Assembly (NCBI RefSeq): GCF_023517795.1
Contig: NZ_CP082928.1
Span: forward strand, 124,001-188,000
Source of the DNA: Pseudomonas fulva
GTDB taxonomy: Bacteria; Pseudomonadota; Gammaproteobacteria; Pseudomonadales; Pseudomonadaceae
Length of the DNA stretch: 64,000 nucleotides
Reading direction: 5' to 3'
Under the pieces are notes generated by a model that was given only the letters and a program-made list of their open reading frames with translations, ran no database searches and was not told the DNA's origin. Positions 26,793 through 36,380 of this stretch are shown piece after piece. Within the stretch, counting starts at the first letter, position 1. Each line of letters opens with the position of its first letter. The translations under genes were made by a program, and so were the position numbers.

Positions 26793-26814
26793 GCGATCCA
26801 GCTGCCAGGCTGGA
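26793..26814. other. Intercistronic hairpin between tRNAs
   Basis: A perfect 8-bp stem GATCCAGC/GCTGGATC with a 6-base loop lies between the second tRNA-Glu and the first tRNA-Gly. It could be a processing signal for the precursor; no T-run follows, so it is not a terminator. Confidence 0.45.
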
Positions 26815-26823
26815 TCCAGAATC

Positions 26824-26899
<76 letters not shown>

Positions 26900-26929
26900 A
26901 ATCTTTTGCTGCTCCACTTCTTTTGGAAG

Positions 26930-27005
26930 TGGCGTCCCCTAGGGGACTCGAACCCCTGTTACCGCCGTGAAAGGGCGGTGTCCTAGGCCACTAGACGAAG
27001 GGGAC
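26930..27005 (-). tRNA. tRNA-Glu(TTC), copy 1
   Basis: First tRNA of the transcript. It has 76 nt, anticodon TTC and encoded CCA, and begins about 55 bases downstream of the predicted start site. Confidence 0.97.
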
Positions 27006-27059
27006 GTTGCCCGAAATTTCCGGCTTCCCCGCTGTGCTTTTCAGCATTACCGTGGAAGT

Positions 27060-27122
27060 GGCGCGCATTCTATGGAGCCTTTCAACACTCGTCAACCTCT
27101 CATATAAAATTTTTTAAAATCA
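27060..27122 (-). promoter_or_regulatory. Strong sigma70 promoter of the tRNA operon with UP-like element
   Basis: On the minus strand, TTGACG (27095-27090), a 17-base spacer and TAGAAT (27072-27067) are followed by a GC-rich GCGCGCC discriminator typical of stringently controlled stable-RNA promoters. An A/T-rich stretch at about 27105-27122 sits where an UP element would bind. Confidence 0.8.
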
Positions 27123-27320
27123 ACGACTTCACCCGGATTCCGGCATCGCGCGCGCAGTACAAACCAATGCTGCCTGCTTTAATGCAGCAGGCCGGCGTCG
27201 CGCGCCCTCGCCTAATGCGCGCAATGATGGCAGAACGCGAGTAAACTGGTCGGCATTGACAGGCAGCCCCGGCTCGCGGGTCGCTGCGCCCTGCACAACG
27301 GCATTCGAGAGGTTAAGACG

Positions 27321-28091
27321 ATGTCCTCGCTCGTGATCACCATGGCGATAATCGGCGGTATCACGCTGTTGGTGCTGCTGGCCTACCTGAATCAACTGGC
27401 CGAAAACAACAAGCGCAAGAAATCGCGCCTGAAAGCTGACCTGGCCGAACGCTATCGACGTGTTGCCGACCTCAACGAACAGTTCGCCGGCCAGTTCATG
27501 AGCCCCGAGCTCAAGTTGTTGCTGTGCCGCCTGCAGCTGCAGTTCGCCGAACGCATCCTGGAAGTCGACAAGCAGGACAGCGTCTACCTGACCATGGCCG
27601 AGGAACTGCGCAAGATGATCGCCCTGGGCCAGGACATTCCGGTACGCAATGCGCCTTTCCATGTGACCGATGATGCCAAGGCCACTCAGGTACGCGCACA
27701 GCTGGAGGCGCTGCACGGTCAGGTCGGCAAACTGGCGCAGACCGGCATGCTGCCCGTGGAGGAAGCCAAGCAGTGGGCCAAGGACATTCGCCACATGCTG
27801 GTGCAGCTGTATATAGACCTGTACGGCAACCAGGCCAAACAGGCGCTGCAGCAGCAACAGGCCGGGCACGCGCGGCTGGCCTTGGAGCGCGGCGTGCAGT
27901 TTCTGCAGAAGCAGGCCGACACTGCGCGCTACCAGGCGGTCCTGGCGCAATTCCAGAAGCAGCTCGAGCGTGTCAATGCCATGCTGGTCAGCTCACAGGC
28001 ACCTGGCGACGACGCCAACAGCGAGCTGACCGAGGGGCTCAAGTCGATGGAAGACGACGGCGACTGGAAGAAGAAGGCACTGTACGACTGA
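27321..28091 (+). CDS. Conserved membrane-anchored protein of unknown function
   Basis: A 256-residue protein. One N-terminal hydrophobic helix (about residues 4-24) is followed by a basic stretch (NKRKKSRLKADL) and a long, mostly helical, Gln/Leu/Ala-rich cytoplasmic domain with coiled-coil character (residues 30-75 and 150-225). The C-terminus is acidic. It has a Shine-Dalgarno GAGAGG before the ATG. I do not recognise a named family. It stands alone between the tRNA promoter and a convergent GAF-domain gene, and a scaffold or membrane-associated role would be a guess. Confidence 0.75.
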   Translation: MSSLVITMAIIGGITLLVLLAYLNQLAENNKRKKSRLKADLAERYRRVADLNEQFAGQFMSPELKLLLCRLQLQFAERILEVDKQDSVYLTMAEELRKMIALGQDIPVRNAPFHVTDDAKATQVRAQLEALHGQVGKLAQTGMLPVEEAKQWAKDIRHMLVQLYIDLYGNQAKQALQQQQAGHARLALERGVQFLQKQADTARYQAVLAQFQKQLERVNAMLVSSQAPGDDANSELTEGLKSMEDDGDWKKKALYD

Positions 28092-28108
28092 GAGGCCTGC
28101 GCCTCTCA
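28089..28108. terminator. Hairpin between convergent genes
   Basis: A perfect 8-bp stem TGAGAGGC/GCCTCTCA with a CTGC loop starts on the stop codon of the upstream gene, before the convergent GAF-domain gene. It lacks a T-run, so termination efficiency is uncertain. Confidence 0.35.
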
Positions 28109-28112
28109 GCCC

Positions 28113-28595
28113 TCAGCAATCACTGGCGCGCAGCAGCACGGCGGCCAAGCCTTCGATACCGCGCTGATCCGCCTCGCTGAAACGCCCTACCCGCGGGCTG
28201 TCCAGATCCAGCACACCGATCAACCGGCCCTCCTTGATCAAGGGCACCACCAGCTCGCTGTTCGAGGCGCTGTCGCAGGCGATATGGCCCGGGAACGCAT
28301 GCACATCCGCCACCCGCTGGGTTTGCCGCGATGCCGCCGCAGCGCCGCACACGCCGCGGCCAAAGGCGATGCGCACGCAGGCCACCTTGCCCTGGAACGG
28401 GCCGAGCACCAGCTCGTCATCCTTCACTAGATAGAAACCGGCCCAGTTCAGCCCCTCCAGCTCGTGATAGACGAAAGCGCTGAACTGCGCGGCATTGGCG
28501 ATGAAATCCCGCTCGCCAGACAGCAGGGCCTCCAGCTGGGCGGTCATCAGGGCGTAACCGTCCAGACCGGAACCGGTCTGACTCAAATCGATCAT
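28113..28595 (-). CDS. Free methionine-(R)-sulfoxide reductase (GAF domain)
   Basis: A 160-residue single GAF-domain protein of the YebR/fRMsr type, which reduces free Met-(R)-sulfoxide in the cytoplasm. The three cysteines expected for catalysis and resolving are present, in VACVRIA, GVCGAAA and IACDSAS, and the ELVVPL core strand is clear. The ATG at 28595 overlaps the upstream ATPase stop (ATGA), indicating translational coupling; the longer open frame inside the ATPase gene is ignored. Other oxidative-damage genes (gpx, msrB) lie nearby. Confidence 0.87.
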   Translation of the reverse strand: MIDLSQTGSGLDGYALMTAQLEALLSGERDFIANAAQFSAFVYHELEGLNWAGFYLVKDDELVLGPFQGKVACVRIAFGRGVCGAAAASRQTQRVADVHAFPGHIACDSASNSELVVPLIKEGRLIGVLDLDSPRVGRFSEADQRGIEGLAAVLLRASDC

Positions 28596-29482
28596 TGCGA
28601 AGTCTCCAGTAACTGCAGCCCGACCCATTGGCGGGCGAACTGATAGGCGCAGCGGCCATTACGATTACCACGGCCGGTGGCCCAGCGCACGGCGAGCTTT
28701 TCCAGCTCCTCGCTCCACTGCCACTGCAGGCCGGCCTGCTGCGCCTGGACCTCGATCCAGTGGCGCACCACATCCAGGTAATGCTGCTGGGTGAAGGGGT
28801 AGAAGGAAAGCCACAGGCCGAAGCGGTCCGACAGGGCGATCTTGTCCTCGACGGCCTCGTTGGGGTGCAGCTCGCCGTCGACCATCCTGGTATTGGCGTT
28901 GTCGCTCTCGCGCTCCGGCACCAGATGCCGGCGGTTGGACGTGGCATACAGCAGCACGTTTTCCGGCGAACGCTCCAGCGAACCGTCGAGCACGCTCTTG
29001 AGCACCCGGTAATCACCCTCGCCCGCCTCGAACGACAGGTCGTCGCAGAACAGAACGAAGCGCTGCGGCAGCTTCATCAGTTGCTCGACCACCCGCGGCA
29101 AATCAGCCAGGTGATCACGCTCGATCTCGATCAAGCGCAGCCCGGCGCCGGCATGCTCGGCCAGCAGGGCACGGACCAGCGACGACTTGCCGGTGCCACG
29201 CGCGCCCCACAGCAACGCATGGTTGGCCGGCATGCCCTGCACGAACTGCCGGGTGTTGCGCGCCAGCTGCTCGCGCTGGGTATCGACGCCGATAAGGTCG
29301 GACAGCTTCATGTCCAGGCTCACCTTGAGCGGCTGCAGGTAGCCCGAGCGGCCCTCGCGCTGCCAGCGCGCGGCCAGGGTATGACGCCAGTCCAGCGGCT
29401 CGCGAACAGCCGGCAACAGCGGTTCGAGGCGGGTCAGCACGCTTTCGGCGCGGCCCAGAAAATCGGTAATACGGGAATCCAC
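28592..29482 (-). CDS. AAA-type ATPase, DUF815 family
   Basis: A 296-residue P-loop ATPase with Walker A GARGTGKSS, a Walker B-like FVLFCDDLSF and a sensor-like YATSNRRH, matching the DUF815/YifB-unrelated ATPase family of Pseudomonas; its cellular role is unknown. The GTG at 29482 is chosen because GAGGAGCT precedes it by six bases; upstream in-frame sequence is not protein-like. It is divergent from the sagS-like kinase and coupled to the free-Met-sulfoxide reductase by a four-base overlap. Confidence 0.83.
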   Translation of the reverse strand: MDSRITDFLGRAESVLTRLEPLLPAVREPLDWRHTLAARWQREGRSGYLQPLKVSLDMKLSDLIGVDTQREQLARNTRQFVQGMPANHALLWGARGTGKSSLVRALLAEHAGAGLRLIEIERDHLADLPRVVEQLMKLPQRFVLFCDDLSFEAGEGDYRVLKSVLDGSLERSPENVLLYATSNRRHLVPERESDNANTRMVDGELHPNEAVEDKIALSDRFGLWLSFYPFTQQHYLDVVRHWIEVQAQQAGLQWQWSEELEKLAVRWATGRGNRNGRCAYQFARQWVGLQLLETSQ

Positions 29483-29585
29483 GTAGCAGCTCCTCGAGTA
29501 TTCAGTCTGTGAGGCAGGTGTGCCGAAAAACAGGCCAGATCGTCTATGCTTGGGCAGCGATCGGAACGAGACAGCGCCACCCAAT

Positions 29586-31895
29586 ATGGAAATACCACTC
29601 AGACAGCGACTGTCATTCAAGCAGGCAGGCCTCACCGTTCTCGTCGCGTTCATTCTGGGCGCATTGCTCAGCCTGGTGCAGATCGGCGTCGATTATGCCA
29701 GTGAAGACGCGGCCATCAACCGCGAGATTCGTGCGCTGATGGAGATCAGCCATAACCCGGCCGCCAGAATCGCCTACAACATCGATGCCGAACTCGCCCA
29801 GGAGCTGGTGGTGGGCTTGCGCCGCTCGCCCGCGGTAATCGGTGCGCGCATCGTCGACAGCAACGGCGAAGTGCTGGCCAGTGCCACCCAGCCATCCATG
29901 CAGAGCCGCTACCGGCTGTTCAGCGATTTCCTGTTCGGCAGCAGCCGCCATTTCGAGACCAAGCTCTCGGTCGATCACGCGCCGGACGAACAGCTCGGCA
30001 TGCTGCAACTGGACATCGACACCTATGCCTTCGGCAGCAACTTTCTCAAGCGTTCGGTGCTCACCATGGTCAACGGTTTCACCCGCAGCCTACTGCTGTC
30101 GGTGATCCTGCTGGTGCTGTTCTATTTCATGCTGACCAAGCCGCTCACCCAGGTGATCCAGGCGCTCGCCGGCCGCGACTTGCGCACGCCCGACCGCACC
30201 CAGCTGCCCTGCCCGCCCGGCCACGAAAGCGACGAGATCGGCGTACTGGTCAAGGTCGCCAACCGCCAGTTCGCCAGCATCGCCACCGAGATCGAGCACC
30301 GGCGCACCGCCGAGGATCGCCTGACCGACTACCTGGGGGAACTGGAGGCCATCGTTTCGGCGCGCACCGTCGAGCTGAAGGCGGCCAACAGCCGCCTCAG
30401 CCGCTCCAACCACGAGCTGGAGCAGGCCCGCCGCGACGCCCTGGCCATGGCCCAGGCGCGCTCGATCTTCCTGGCCAACATGAGCCACGAAATCCGCACC
30501 CCGCTCAATGGCTTGCTGGGCATGCTCGCCCTGTCGCTGGAAGGGCCGCTGAACAGCGAACAACGCCAGCAGCTGTCCATCGCCCACGACTCGGGCAAGG
30601 TGCTGGTGGACCTGCTCAACGATATCCTCGACCTGTCGAAATTCGAGGCCGGCCAGCTGGAACTCGAACGTATCGCCTTCGACCTCGGCGCCCTGGTGGA
30701 AGGCACCGCCAGCCTGCTGTCGCAAAATGCCCAGAGCGGCGTGGAGCTGACCTGCCTGATCGATCCCCGGCTACCTGCCCAGGTGCTCGGCGACCCGACC
30801 CGTGTCCGACAGATCGTCAGCAATCTGCTGTCCAACGCCCTGAAATTCACCCGCGAGGGCCGGGTCGACATCCGTATCGGCGCTGAAGGCGAACGCATCC
30901 GTATCGAGGTCTGCGACACCGGCATCGGTATCGCCGAGGATGCCCAGGCGCGCATCTTCCAGCCGTTCACCCAGGCCGGCGCCAACATCACCCGGCAGTT
31001 CGGCGGCACCGGGCTGGGGCTGGCACTGACCCGCCGCCTCTGCGAGGCGATGCAGGGCACCCTCGAGTTGCAGTCCACACCGGGCAGCGGCAGTCGCTTC
31101 AGCGCCATTCTGCCGCTGCCAAGCCTGGAAGCGCCGCTGCCGGCGCCGCAGTTGCGCGGGCGCGTGCTGGCGATCTGCGCTGCCGACACCGGTCTGGCCG
31201 AATTGCTGCCGCTGCTGATCGGCAGCTGGGGGCTGGACTACCGCCGCCTGGACAGCGCCCGGGATGCCGAGGATATCCCCGCCGACGTGATCATCAGCGA
31301 CTGCCCCAGCTGCATGGAAAGGCTGCGCCAGCAGACGGCGACCCCCATCATCCTGGTCACCGCCTATGGCAGCTTCCTGGACAGCGCCCAGGCTGCAGCG
31401 CTCGCGCCCCTGGAACAGGTCGCCAGGCCGCTGACCCGGCAGCACCTGCTGCAGGCGCTGAATCACGCGCTGAAGCGGCCATCCGACGACTCGGCTGGCG
31501 CGCCCAAGCCGATCCCCAGCGACCGCAAACCGGCGCGCGTGTTGCTGGTCGAGGACAATCCGGTCAACCAGCTGGTCGCCAAGGGCATGCTGGCCAAACA
31601 GGGCCTCGAGGTGGTGCTGGCCAACAACGGCCAGCAGGCCCTGGAGCGGCTGCAGGAAGAAGCCTTCGAGCTGGTGCTGATGGACTGCAACATGCCGGTC
31701 ATGGATGGCTACGAGGCCAGCCGCCGCATTCGGCAAAACCCGGCCTGGCAGCAGCTGCCGATCATCGCGCTGACCGCCAATGCCCTGTCGGACGAGCGCG
31801 AGCGCTGCCTGGCAGCAGGCATGAGCGATTACCTGGCCAAGCCGTTCCGCCGTGAAGAGCTGCTCGCCCTGCTCGACCAGTGGCTGCCCGCCTGA
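29586..31895 (+). CDS. sagS: Hybrid sensor histidine kinase SagS-like
   Basis: A 769-residue inner-membrane hybrid kinase. Two hydrophobic helices flank a periplasmic sensor of about 145 residues. HAMP-like sequence follows, then HisKA with His301 in MSHEIRTP, HATPase (N, G1 DTGIGI, G2 GTGLGL), a degenerate receiver (about 535-635) and a true receiver with Asp700 in LMDCNMPVMDG and TAN/KPF motifs. Gene order to ospR, gpx, msrB and alaA copies that of PA2824 (SagS), which controls surface growth and biofilm switching in P. aeruginosa. ATG 29586 is preferred to the upstream open frame because the latter is Arg/Asn-rich and unlike a membrane N-terminus. Confidence 0.85.
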   Translation: MEIPLRQRLSFKQAGLTVLVAFILGALLSLVQIGVDYASEDAAINREIRALMEISHNPAARIAYNIDAELAQELVVGLRRSPAVIGARIVDSNGEVLASATQPSMQSRYRLFSDFLFGSSRHFETKLSVDHAPDEQLGMLQLDIDTYAFGSNFLKRSVLTMVNGFTRSLLLSVILLVLFYFMLTKPLTQVIQALAGRDLRTPDRTQLPCPPGHESDEIGVLVKVANRQFASIATEIEHRRTAEDRLTDYLGELEAIVSARTVELKAANSRLSRSNHELEQARRDALAMAQARSIFLANMSHEIRTPLNGLLGMLALSLEGPLNSEQRQQLSIAHDSGKVLVDLLNDILDLSKFEAGQLELERIAFDLGALVEGTASLLSQNAQSGVELTCLIDPRLPAQVLGDPTRVRQIVSNLLSNALKFTREGRVDIRIGAEGERIRIEVCDTGIGIAEDAQARIFQPFTQAGANITRQFGGTGLGLALTRRLCEAMQGTLELQSTPGSGSRFSAILPLPSLEAPLPAPQLRGRVLAICAADTGLAELLPLLIGSWGLDYRRLDSARDAEDIPADVIISDCPSCMERLRQQTATPIILVTAYGSFLDSAQAAALAPLEQVARPLTRQHLLQALNHALKRPSDDSAGAPKPIPSDRKPARVLLVEDNPVNQLVAKGMLAKQGLEVVLANNGQQALERLQEEAFELVLMDCNMPVMDGYEASRRIRQNPAWQQLPIIALTANALSDERERCLAAGMSDYLAKPFRREELLALLDQWLPA

Positions 31896-31909
31896 GCGGC
31901 GGCCGGCTA

Positions 31910-32351
31910 CTAGGGTAACGGCTCGGCCAAGCGCTGCAGCAGCATGTCCAGCTGGGCGCGCAGGGGCTCCAGCTGCCTGGTATCGACGCCATGCTCGCAG
32001 AGCAACTGCTGCTTGAGAACCGGCACGCGGCGGCGTAGCTCGCGCCCTTGCGTGCTGAGGCAAAGGTGCATCTCGCGCTCGTCCACGGCGCTACGCCGGC
32101 GCTCCACCAGGCCTGCCGCCTGCAGGCGCTTGAGCAGTGGGGTCAAAGTGCCCGAATCGAGCAGCAGGCGTTCGCCCAGGGCCTTGACCGTCGGCTGCGC
32201 CGGCGCTGCCTCGTCCCATTCCCAGAGCACCAACATCACCAGGTACTGCGGGTAGGTCAGTTGCAGGCCGTCGAGCATCGGCTTGTAGGCACGTATCACC
32301 TGGCGGGACGCCGCGTACAGCTTGAAGCACAGCTGCCGGTCGAGGGCCAGA

Positions 32352-32359
<8 letters not shown>
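31910..32359 (-). CDS. ospR: MarR/OhrR-family peroxide sensor OspR
   Basis: A 149-residue winged-helix regulator with the OhrR hallmark: a reactive Cys near residue 11 (DRQLCFKLY), the conserved YPQYLVMLVLWE helix and the wing VDEREMHLCLS. By family it represses its target until the Cys is oxidised by peroxide. The ATG overlaps the end of gpx by eight bases, so the two form an operon. Position next to sagS and gpx matches P. aeruginosa OspR (PA2825). An OhrR-type operator lies upstream of gpx, suggesting autoregulation. Confidence 0.88.
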
Positions 32360-32840
<481 letters not shown>

Positions 32841-32860
32841 GGCGTCAGCGCTCTTCTCGA

Positions 32861-32907
32861 GAATGGAGCGAAAAGAGTAGCTAGCAATTGAATTGCACAC
32901 AATCTGA
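32861..32907 (-). promoter_or_regulatory. gpx-ospR promoter with OhrR-type operator in the spacer
   Basis: GCAATTGAATTGC (32884-32896) is a perfect palindrome around a central G. It closely resembles the known OhrR operator TACAATTnAATTGTA. Read on the minus strand, TTGTGT, a 17-base spacer containing the palindrome, and TACTCT form a plausible sigma70 promoter 45-75 bases before the gpx start. Bound OspR would block RNA polymerase directly. Confidence 0.65.
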
Positions 32908-32958
32908 CTCACCCAAGAACAGGCCCGCCATCAGCGCAGCTGATGGCGAGCCTGCCGC

Positions 32959-33357
32959 TTACGCCTCGCGCGGCACGTGCTTGAGCGACACCGAATTGAT
33001 GCAGTAGCGCAACCCGGTCGGCCGCGGGCCGTCGGGAAACACGTGGCCCAGGTGGGCTTCACAGTTGCTGCAGCGCACTTCGATGCGGTGCATGCCATGG
33101 CTGAAGTCGTCCAGTTCGGTGATCACCTGGTCGTCGAGCGGCTGGAAGTAACTCGGCCAGCCGCAGCCGGAGTCGAACTTGGCGTCCGAGTCGAACAGCG
33201 GCGTGCCGCAGCACACGCACTGATAGACGCCCGGCACCTTGCTGTCGTGGTACTCACCGGTGAACGGCCGTTCGGTGCCGCCCAGGCGGCAGACGTTGAA
33301 CTGTGCGTCCGTCAGCTCCTCGCGCCAGGTTTCCAGGGGTTTTTCGAGCTTGCTCAC
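32959..33357 (-). CDS. msrB: Peptide methionine-(R)-sulfoxide reductase MsrB
   Basis: A 132-residue MsrB that repairs oxidised methionine in proteins. Zn-binding CVCC and CSNC pairs, the GCGWPSY motif and the catalytic RYCINS are all present. The GTG start at 33357 is supported by GAGGAGG about eight bases upstream. It follows alaA divergently and precedes the gpx-ospR operon on the same strand (about 120 bases apart), so this is a cluster of oxidative-repair genes equivalent to PA2827. Confidence 0.95.
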   Translation of the reverse strand: MSKLEKPLETWREELTDAQFNVCRLGGTERPFTGEYHDSKVPGVYQCVCCGTPLFDSDAKFDSGCGWPSYFQPLDDQVITELDDFSHGMHRIEVRCSNCEAHLGHVFPDGPRPTGLRYCINSVSLKHVPREA

Positions 33358-33504
33358 AGGCCGTCCTCCTCGGGATAAAAAAGCCCTATCTGTATCTTTG
33401 CCCGATCCAGGCTGACACGTATGATTCGACACCTCAACCCGCCACGGCTCGCCGCCGCCTCGGCCCCTTGCAGGCCGCCTTTCTTCGATTCGGGATTCTT
33501 CACC

Positions 33505-34716
33505 ATGCAGGTCAGCAAATCCAACAAGCTCGCCAACGTCTGCTACGACATTCGCGGCCCGGTGCTCAAGCACGCCAAGCGTCTGGAAGAGGAAGGCCAG
33601 CGCATCCTCAAGCTGAACATCGGCAACCCGGCGCCGTTCGGTTTCGAAGCCCCCGAGGAAATCCTCCAGGACGTGATTCGCAACCTGCCCACGGCCCAAG
33701 GCTACAGCGATTCCAAGGGCCTGTTCAGCGCGCGCAAGGCAGTGATGCAGTACTGCCAGCAGAAGCAGATCGAAGGCGTCGGCATCGAGGACATCTACCT
33801 GGGCAACGGTGTGTCCGAGCTGATCGTCATGGCCATGCAGGCGCTGCTCAACAACGCTGACGAAGTGCTGATCCCGGCGCCCGACTACCCCCTGTGGACC
33901 GCTGCCGTGGCGCTCTCCGGTGGCAAGCCGGTGCATTACCTGTGCGACGAGCAGGCCGGCTGGTTCCCGGACATCGCCGACATGCGCGCCAAGATCACCC
34001 CGAACACCAAGGCGCTGGTGCTGATCAACCCGAACAACCCCACCGGCGCCGTGTATTCGCGCGAGGTGCTGCAGGACATCGTCGAACTGGCCCGCCAGCA
34101 CAACCTGGTGATCTTCTCCGACGAGATCTACGACAAGATCCTCTATGACGAAGCCCAGCACATCTCCACCGCCTCCCTGGCGCCGGACGTGCTGTGCCTG
34201 ACCTTCAACGGCCTGTCCAAGTCCTACCGGGTGGCCGGCTTCCGCTCCGGCTGGGTGATCATTTCCGGTCCCAAGCATCAGGCCAAGAGTTATATCGAAG
34301 GCATCGACATCCTGGCCAACATGCGCCTGTGCGCCAACGTGCCCAGCCAGCATGCGATCCAGACCGCACTGGGGGGCTACCAGAGCATCAACGACCTGGT
34401 GCTGCCCAATGGCCGCCTGCTGGAACAGCGCAACCGCACCTGGGAGCTGCTCAACGACATTCCCGGCGTCAGTTGCGTGAAACCCATGGGCGCCCTGTAC
34501 GCCTTTCCGAAGATCGACCCCAAGGTCTGCCCGATCCACAACGACGAGAAGTTTGTCCTCGACCTGCTGCTCTCCGAGAAGCTGCTGGTCGTCCAGGGCA
34601 CCGCGTTCAACTGGCCGTGGCCGGACCACTTCCGGGTGGTCACCCTGCCCCGCGTCGACGACCTGGAACAGGCGATCGGTCGTATCGGCAGCTTCCTCAA
34701 GACCTACCGCCAGTAA
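33505..34716 (+). CDS. alaA: Alanine-synthesizing aminotransferase AlaA
   Basis: A 403-residue class I PLP aminotransferase that makes alanine from pyruvate with glutamate. It shows the NPNNPTG motif, the SDEIYD motif and the PLP lysine in GLSKSYR followed by FRSGW. The ATG at 33505 (MQVSKSNKL) is the usual family start; the 28 extra upstream residues are dropped. It is divergent from msrB, as in P. aeruginosa PA2828. A 9-bp GC stem (34728-34751) without a T-run lies after the stop. Confidence 0.93.
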   Translation: MQVSKSNKLANVCYDIRGPVLKHAKRLEEEGQRILKLNIGNPAPFGFEAPEEILQDVIRNLPTAQGYSDSKGLFSARKAVMQYCQQKQIEGVGIEDIYLGNGVSELIVMAMQALLNNADEVLIPAPDYPLWTAAVALSGGKPVHYLCDEQAGWFPDIADMRAKITPNTKALVLINPNNPTGAVYSREVLQDIVELARQHNLVIFSDEIYDKILYDEAQHISTASLAPDVLCLTFNGLSKSYRVAGFRSGWVIISGPKHQAKSYIEGIDILANMRLCANVPSQHAIQTALGGYQSINDLVLPNGRLLEQRNRTWELLNDIPGVSCVKPMGALYAFPKIDPKVCPIHNDEKFVLDLLLSEKLLVVQGTAFNWPWPDHFRVVTLPRVDDLEQAIGRIGSFLKTYRQ

Positions 34717-34777
34717 CCCGCGCCAGCGCGGATGCCGGCCCGGGCATCCGCCTCCACCGTTGCTAGAGCACGAGCCC

Positions 34778-35221
34778 ATGGACCTGCAGATAGACGACTT
34801 CTACAAGGATGCCGCCAGCGGCTTGCTGATGCTCTACCAGGCCTTTCCGCGCAAGGCCTCGCTGTACGTGGAAGACCTGATCGGCCGCGAGGAGCCGGAC
34901 GAGTTCGGCTTACCGAGCAAGCGCCACCAGGCCTGCCTGGGCGCGCTGTTGTGGCTGGCGGAAGAAGGCTACCTGCGCTACGAATCCACCATCGGCTATG
35001 ACGCCCTCGATCAGGCGGTGCTGAGCGAGAAGGGCTTCCTGCGCCTGTCGCGCGGCATCCCGCGGGCGGTCAACGAGGGTGAAGCCGTGCCGCCTGCGGT
35101 GGATCGGGTGCAGGCGACCCTGGCCTTTCAACTGCGCGACGCGCTCGCCCAGCAACATGGTGAACGGATTGCACGACTGACTCGCCAGCTGTTCGAACAG
35201 CGCCCGGCTGCGTCTGGCTGA
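34778..35221 (+). CDS. Conserved hypothetical protein
   Basis: A 147-residue soluble protein, predicted mostly helical, with no signal peptide or membrane segment. Conserved-looking parts are [20 protein letters not shown] and a central [21 protein letters not shown], which resembles a winged-helix-like core, but I would not assign DNA binding. It occupies the position of PA2829 between alaA and htpX. Function unknown. Confidence 0.8.
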   Translation: MDLQIDDFYKDAASGLLMLYQAFPRKASLYVEDLIGREEPDEFGLPSKRHQACLGALLWLAEEGYLRYESTIGYDALDQAVLSEKGFLRLSRGIPRAVNEGEAVPPAVDRVQATLAFQLRDALAQQHGERIARLTRQLFEQRPAASG

Positions 35222-35373
35222 GGGCCGTCGGCCCGCCGGCCACGCCTGGCAAGCGGCGGTTTTTCTCGGCCGCGATTGAAATAATCGCGAAAAAGCCCAT
35301 CTAAGCATTGTCGCCCATGCACGACCGTTTGCAGCGGACGGGCCAGGCGACACAGTTTGAAATAGTGACTCGG

Positions 35374-35403
35374 TTGAATCGCCATAGGGCGCGCCCTTAT
35401 ATA
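35374..35403 (+). promoter_or_regulatory. Probable sigma70 promoter of htpX
   Basis: TTGAAT (35374-35379), an 18-base spacer and TATATA (35398-35403) lie about 50 bases before the htpX start. A CTTGAAA-like TTTGAAA slightly upstream could hint at a heat-shock promoter, but no good partner -10 is at the right distance. Confidence 0.5.
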
Positions 35404-35450
35404 GCCGCCGTAATGAGCCTGTCTTTACTCGTGAGGAGTCGTTTCACACC

Positions 35451-36323
35451 ATGATGCGCATTATGTTGTTCCTGGCTACCAACTTGGCGGTACTGGTTAT
35501 CGCCAGCATCACCCTCAAACTGCTGGGGGTTGATCGCTTCACCGGCCAGAACCACGGCAGCCTGCTGATATTCTGCGCCGTCTTTGGTTTTGCCGGCTCG
35601 CTGGTCTCGCTGTTCCTGTCCAAATGGATGGCGAAGATGAGCACCGGTACCGAAATCATCACTCAACCGCGTACCCGCCACGAGCAGTGGCTGCTGCAGA
35701 CCGTCGAAGAATTGTCGCGCGATGCCGGTATCAAGATGCCGGAAGTGGGTATCTTCCCGGCCTACGAGTCCAACGCCTTCGCCACCGGCTGGAACAAGAA
35801 CGACGCACTGGTCGCCGTCAGCCAGGGCCTGCTCGAGCGCTTCTCGCCCGATGAGGTGCGCGCCGTGCTGGCCCACGAGATCGGCCACGTGGCCAATGGC
35901 GACATGGTGACCCTGGCGCTGATCCAGGGCGTGGTGAACACCTTCGTGATGTTCTTCGCACGTATCTTCGGCAACTTCGTCGACAAGGCGATTCTGAAGA
36001 ACGAAGACGGCCATGGCATCGGCTACTTCGTGGCGACCATCTTCGCCGAACTGGTACTCGGTATCCTGGCCAGCATCATCGTCATGTGGTTCTCGCGCAA
36101 ACGCGAGTACAAGGCCGACGAAGCCGGTGCACGACTGGCCGGCAAGGGCGCGATGATCGCCGCCCTGCAGCGCCTGCGTGCCGAACAGGGTGTGCCGGTG
36201 CAGATGCCCGACAGCCTGACCGCCTTCGGTATCAACGGTGGCCTGAAGAACGGCCTGGCGGGCCTGCTGATGACCCACCCGCCGCTGGAAGAGCGTATCG
36301 AAGCCCTGCGTCGCCTGGGCTGA
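35451..36323 (+). CDS. htpX: Membrane zinc protease HtpX
   Basis: A 290-residue M48 metalloprotease of the inner membrane that takes part in membrane-protein quality control. Two N-terminal hydrophobic helices are followed by the zinc site HEIGH (His142, Glu143, His146), two more hydrophobic stretches and the third zinc ligand region [17 protein letters not shown] precedes the ATG. A strong terminator follows, so it is probably monocistronic. Equivalent to PA2830. Confidence 0.96.
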   Translation: MMRIMLFLATNLAVLVIASITLKLLGVDRFTGQNHGSLLIFCAVFGFAGSLVSLFLSKWMAKMSTGTEIITQPRTRHEQWLLQTVEELSRDAGIKMPEVGIFPAYESNAFATGWNKNDALVAVSQGLLERFSPDEVRAVLAHEIGHVANGDMVTLALIQGVVNTFVMFFARIFGNFVDKAILKNEDGHGIGYFVATIFAELVLGILASIIVMWFSRKREYKADEAGARLAGKGAMIAALQRLRAEQGVPVQMPDSLTAFGINGGLKNGLAGLLMTHPPLEERIEALRRLG

Positions 36324-36336
36324 TCGAAGCGCGAAG

Positions 36337-36363
36337 AAAAGGCGACCCGAGGGTCGCCTTTTT
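36337..36363 (+). terminator. Rho-independent terminator after htpX
   Basis: AAGGCGACCC/GGGTCGCCTT stem with a short GA loop, followed by TTTTTC. Confidence 0.88.
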
Positions 36364-36380
36364 CATGTCCGCGATTCGCC

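Noticed and set aside
34728..34751. 9-bp GC hairpin after alaA as a terminator
   Set aside because: No T-run follows and the next gene is on the same strand, so it is noted only as a hairpin.
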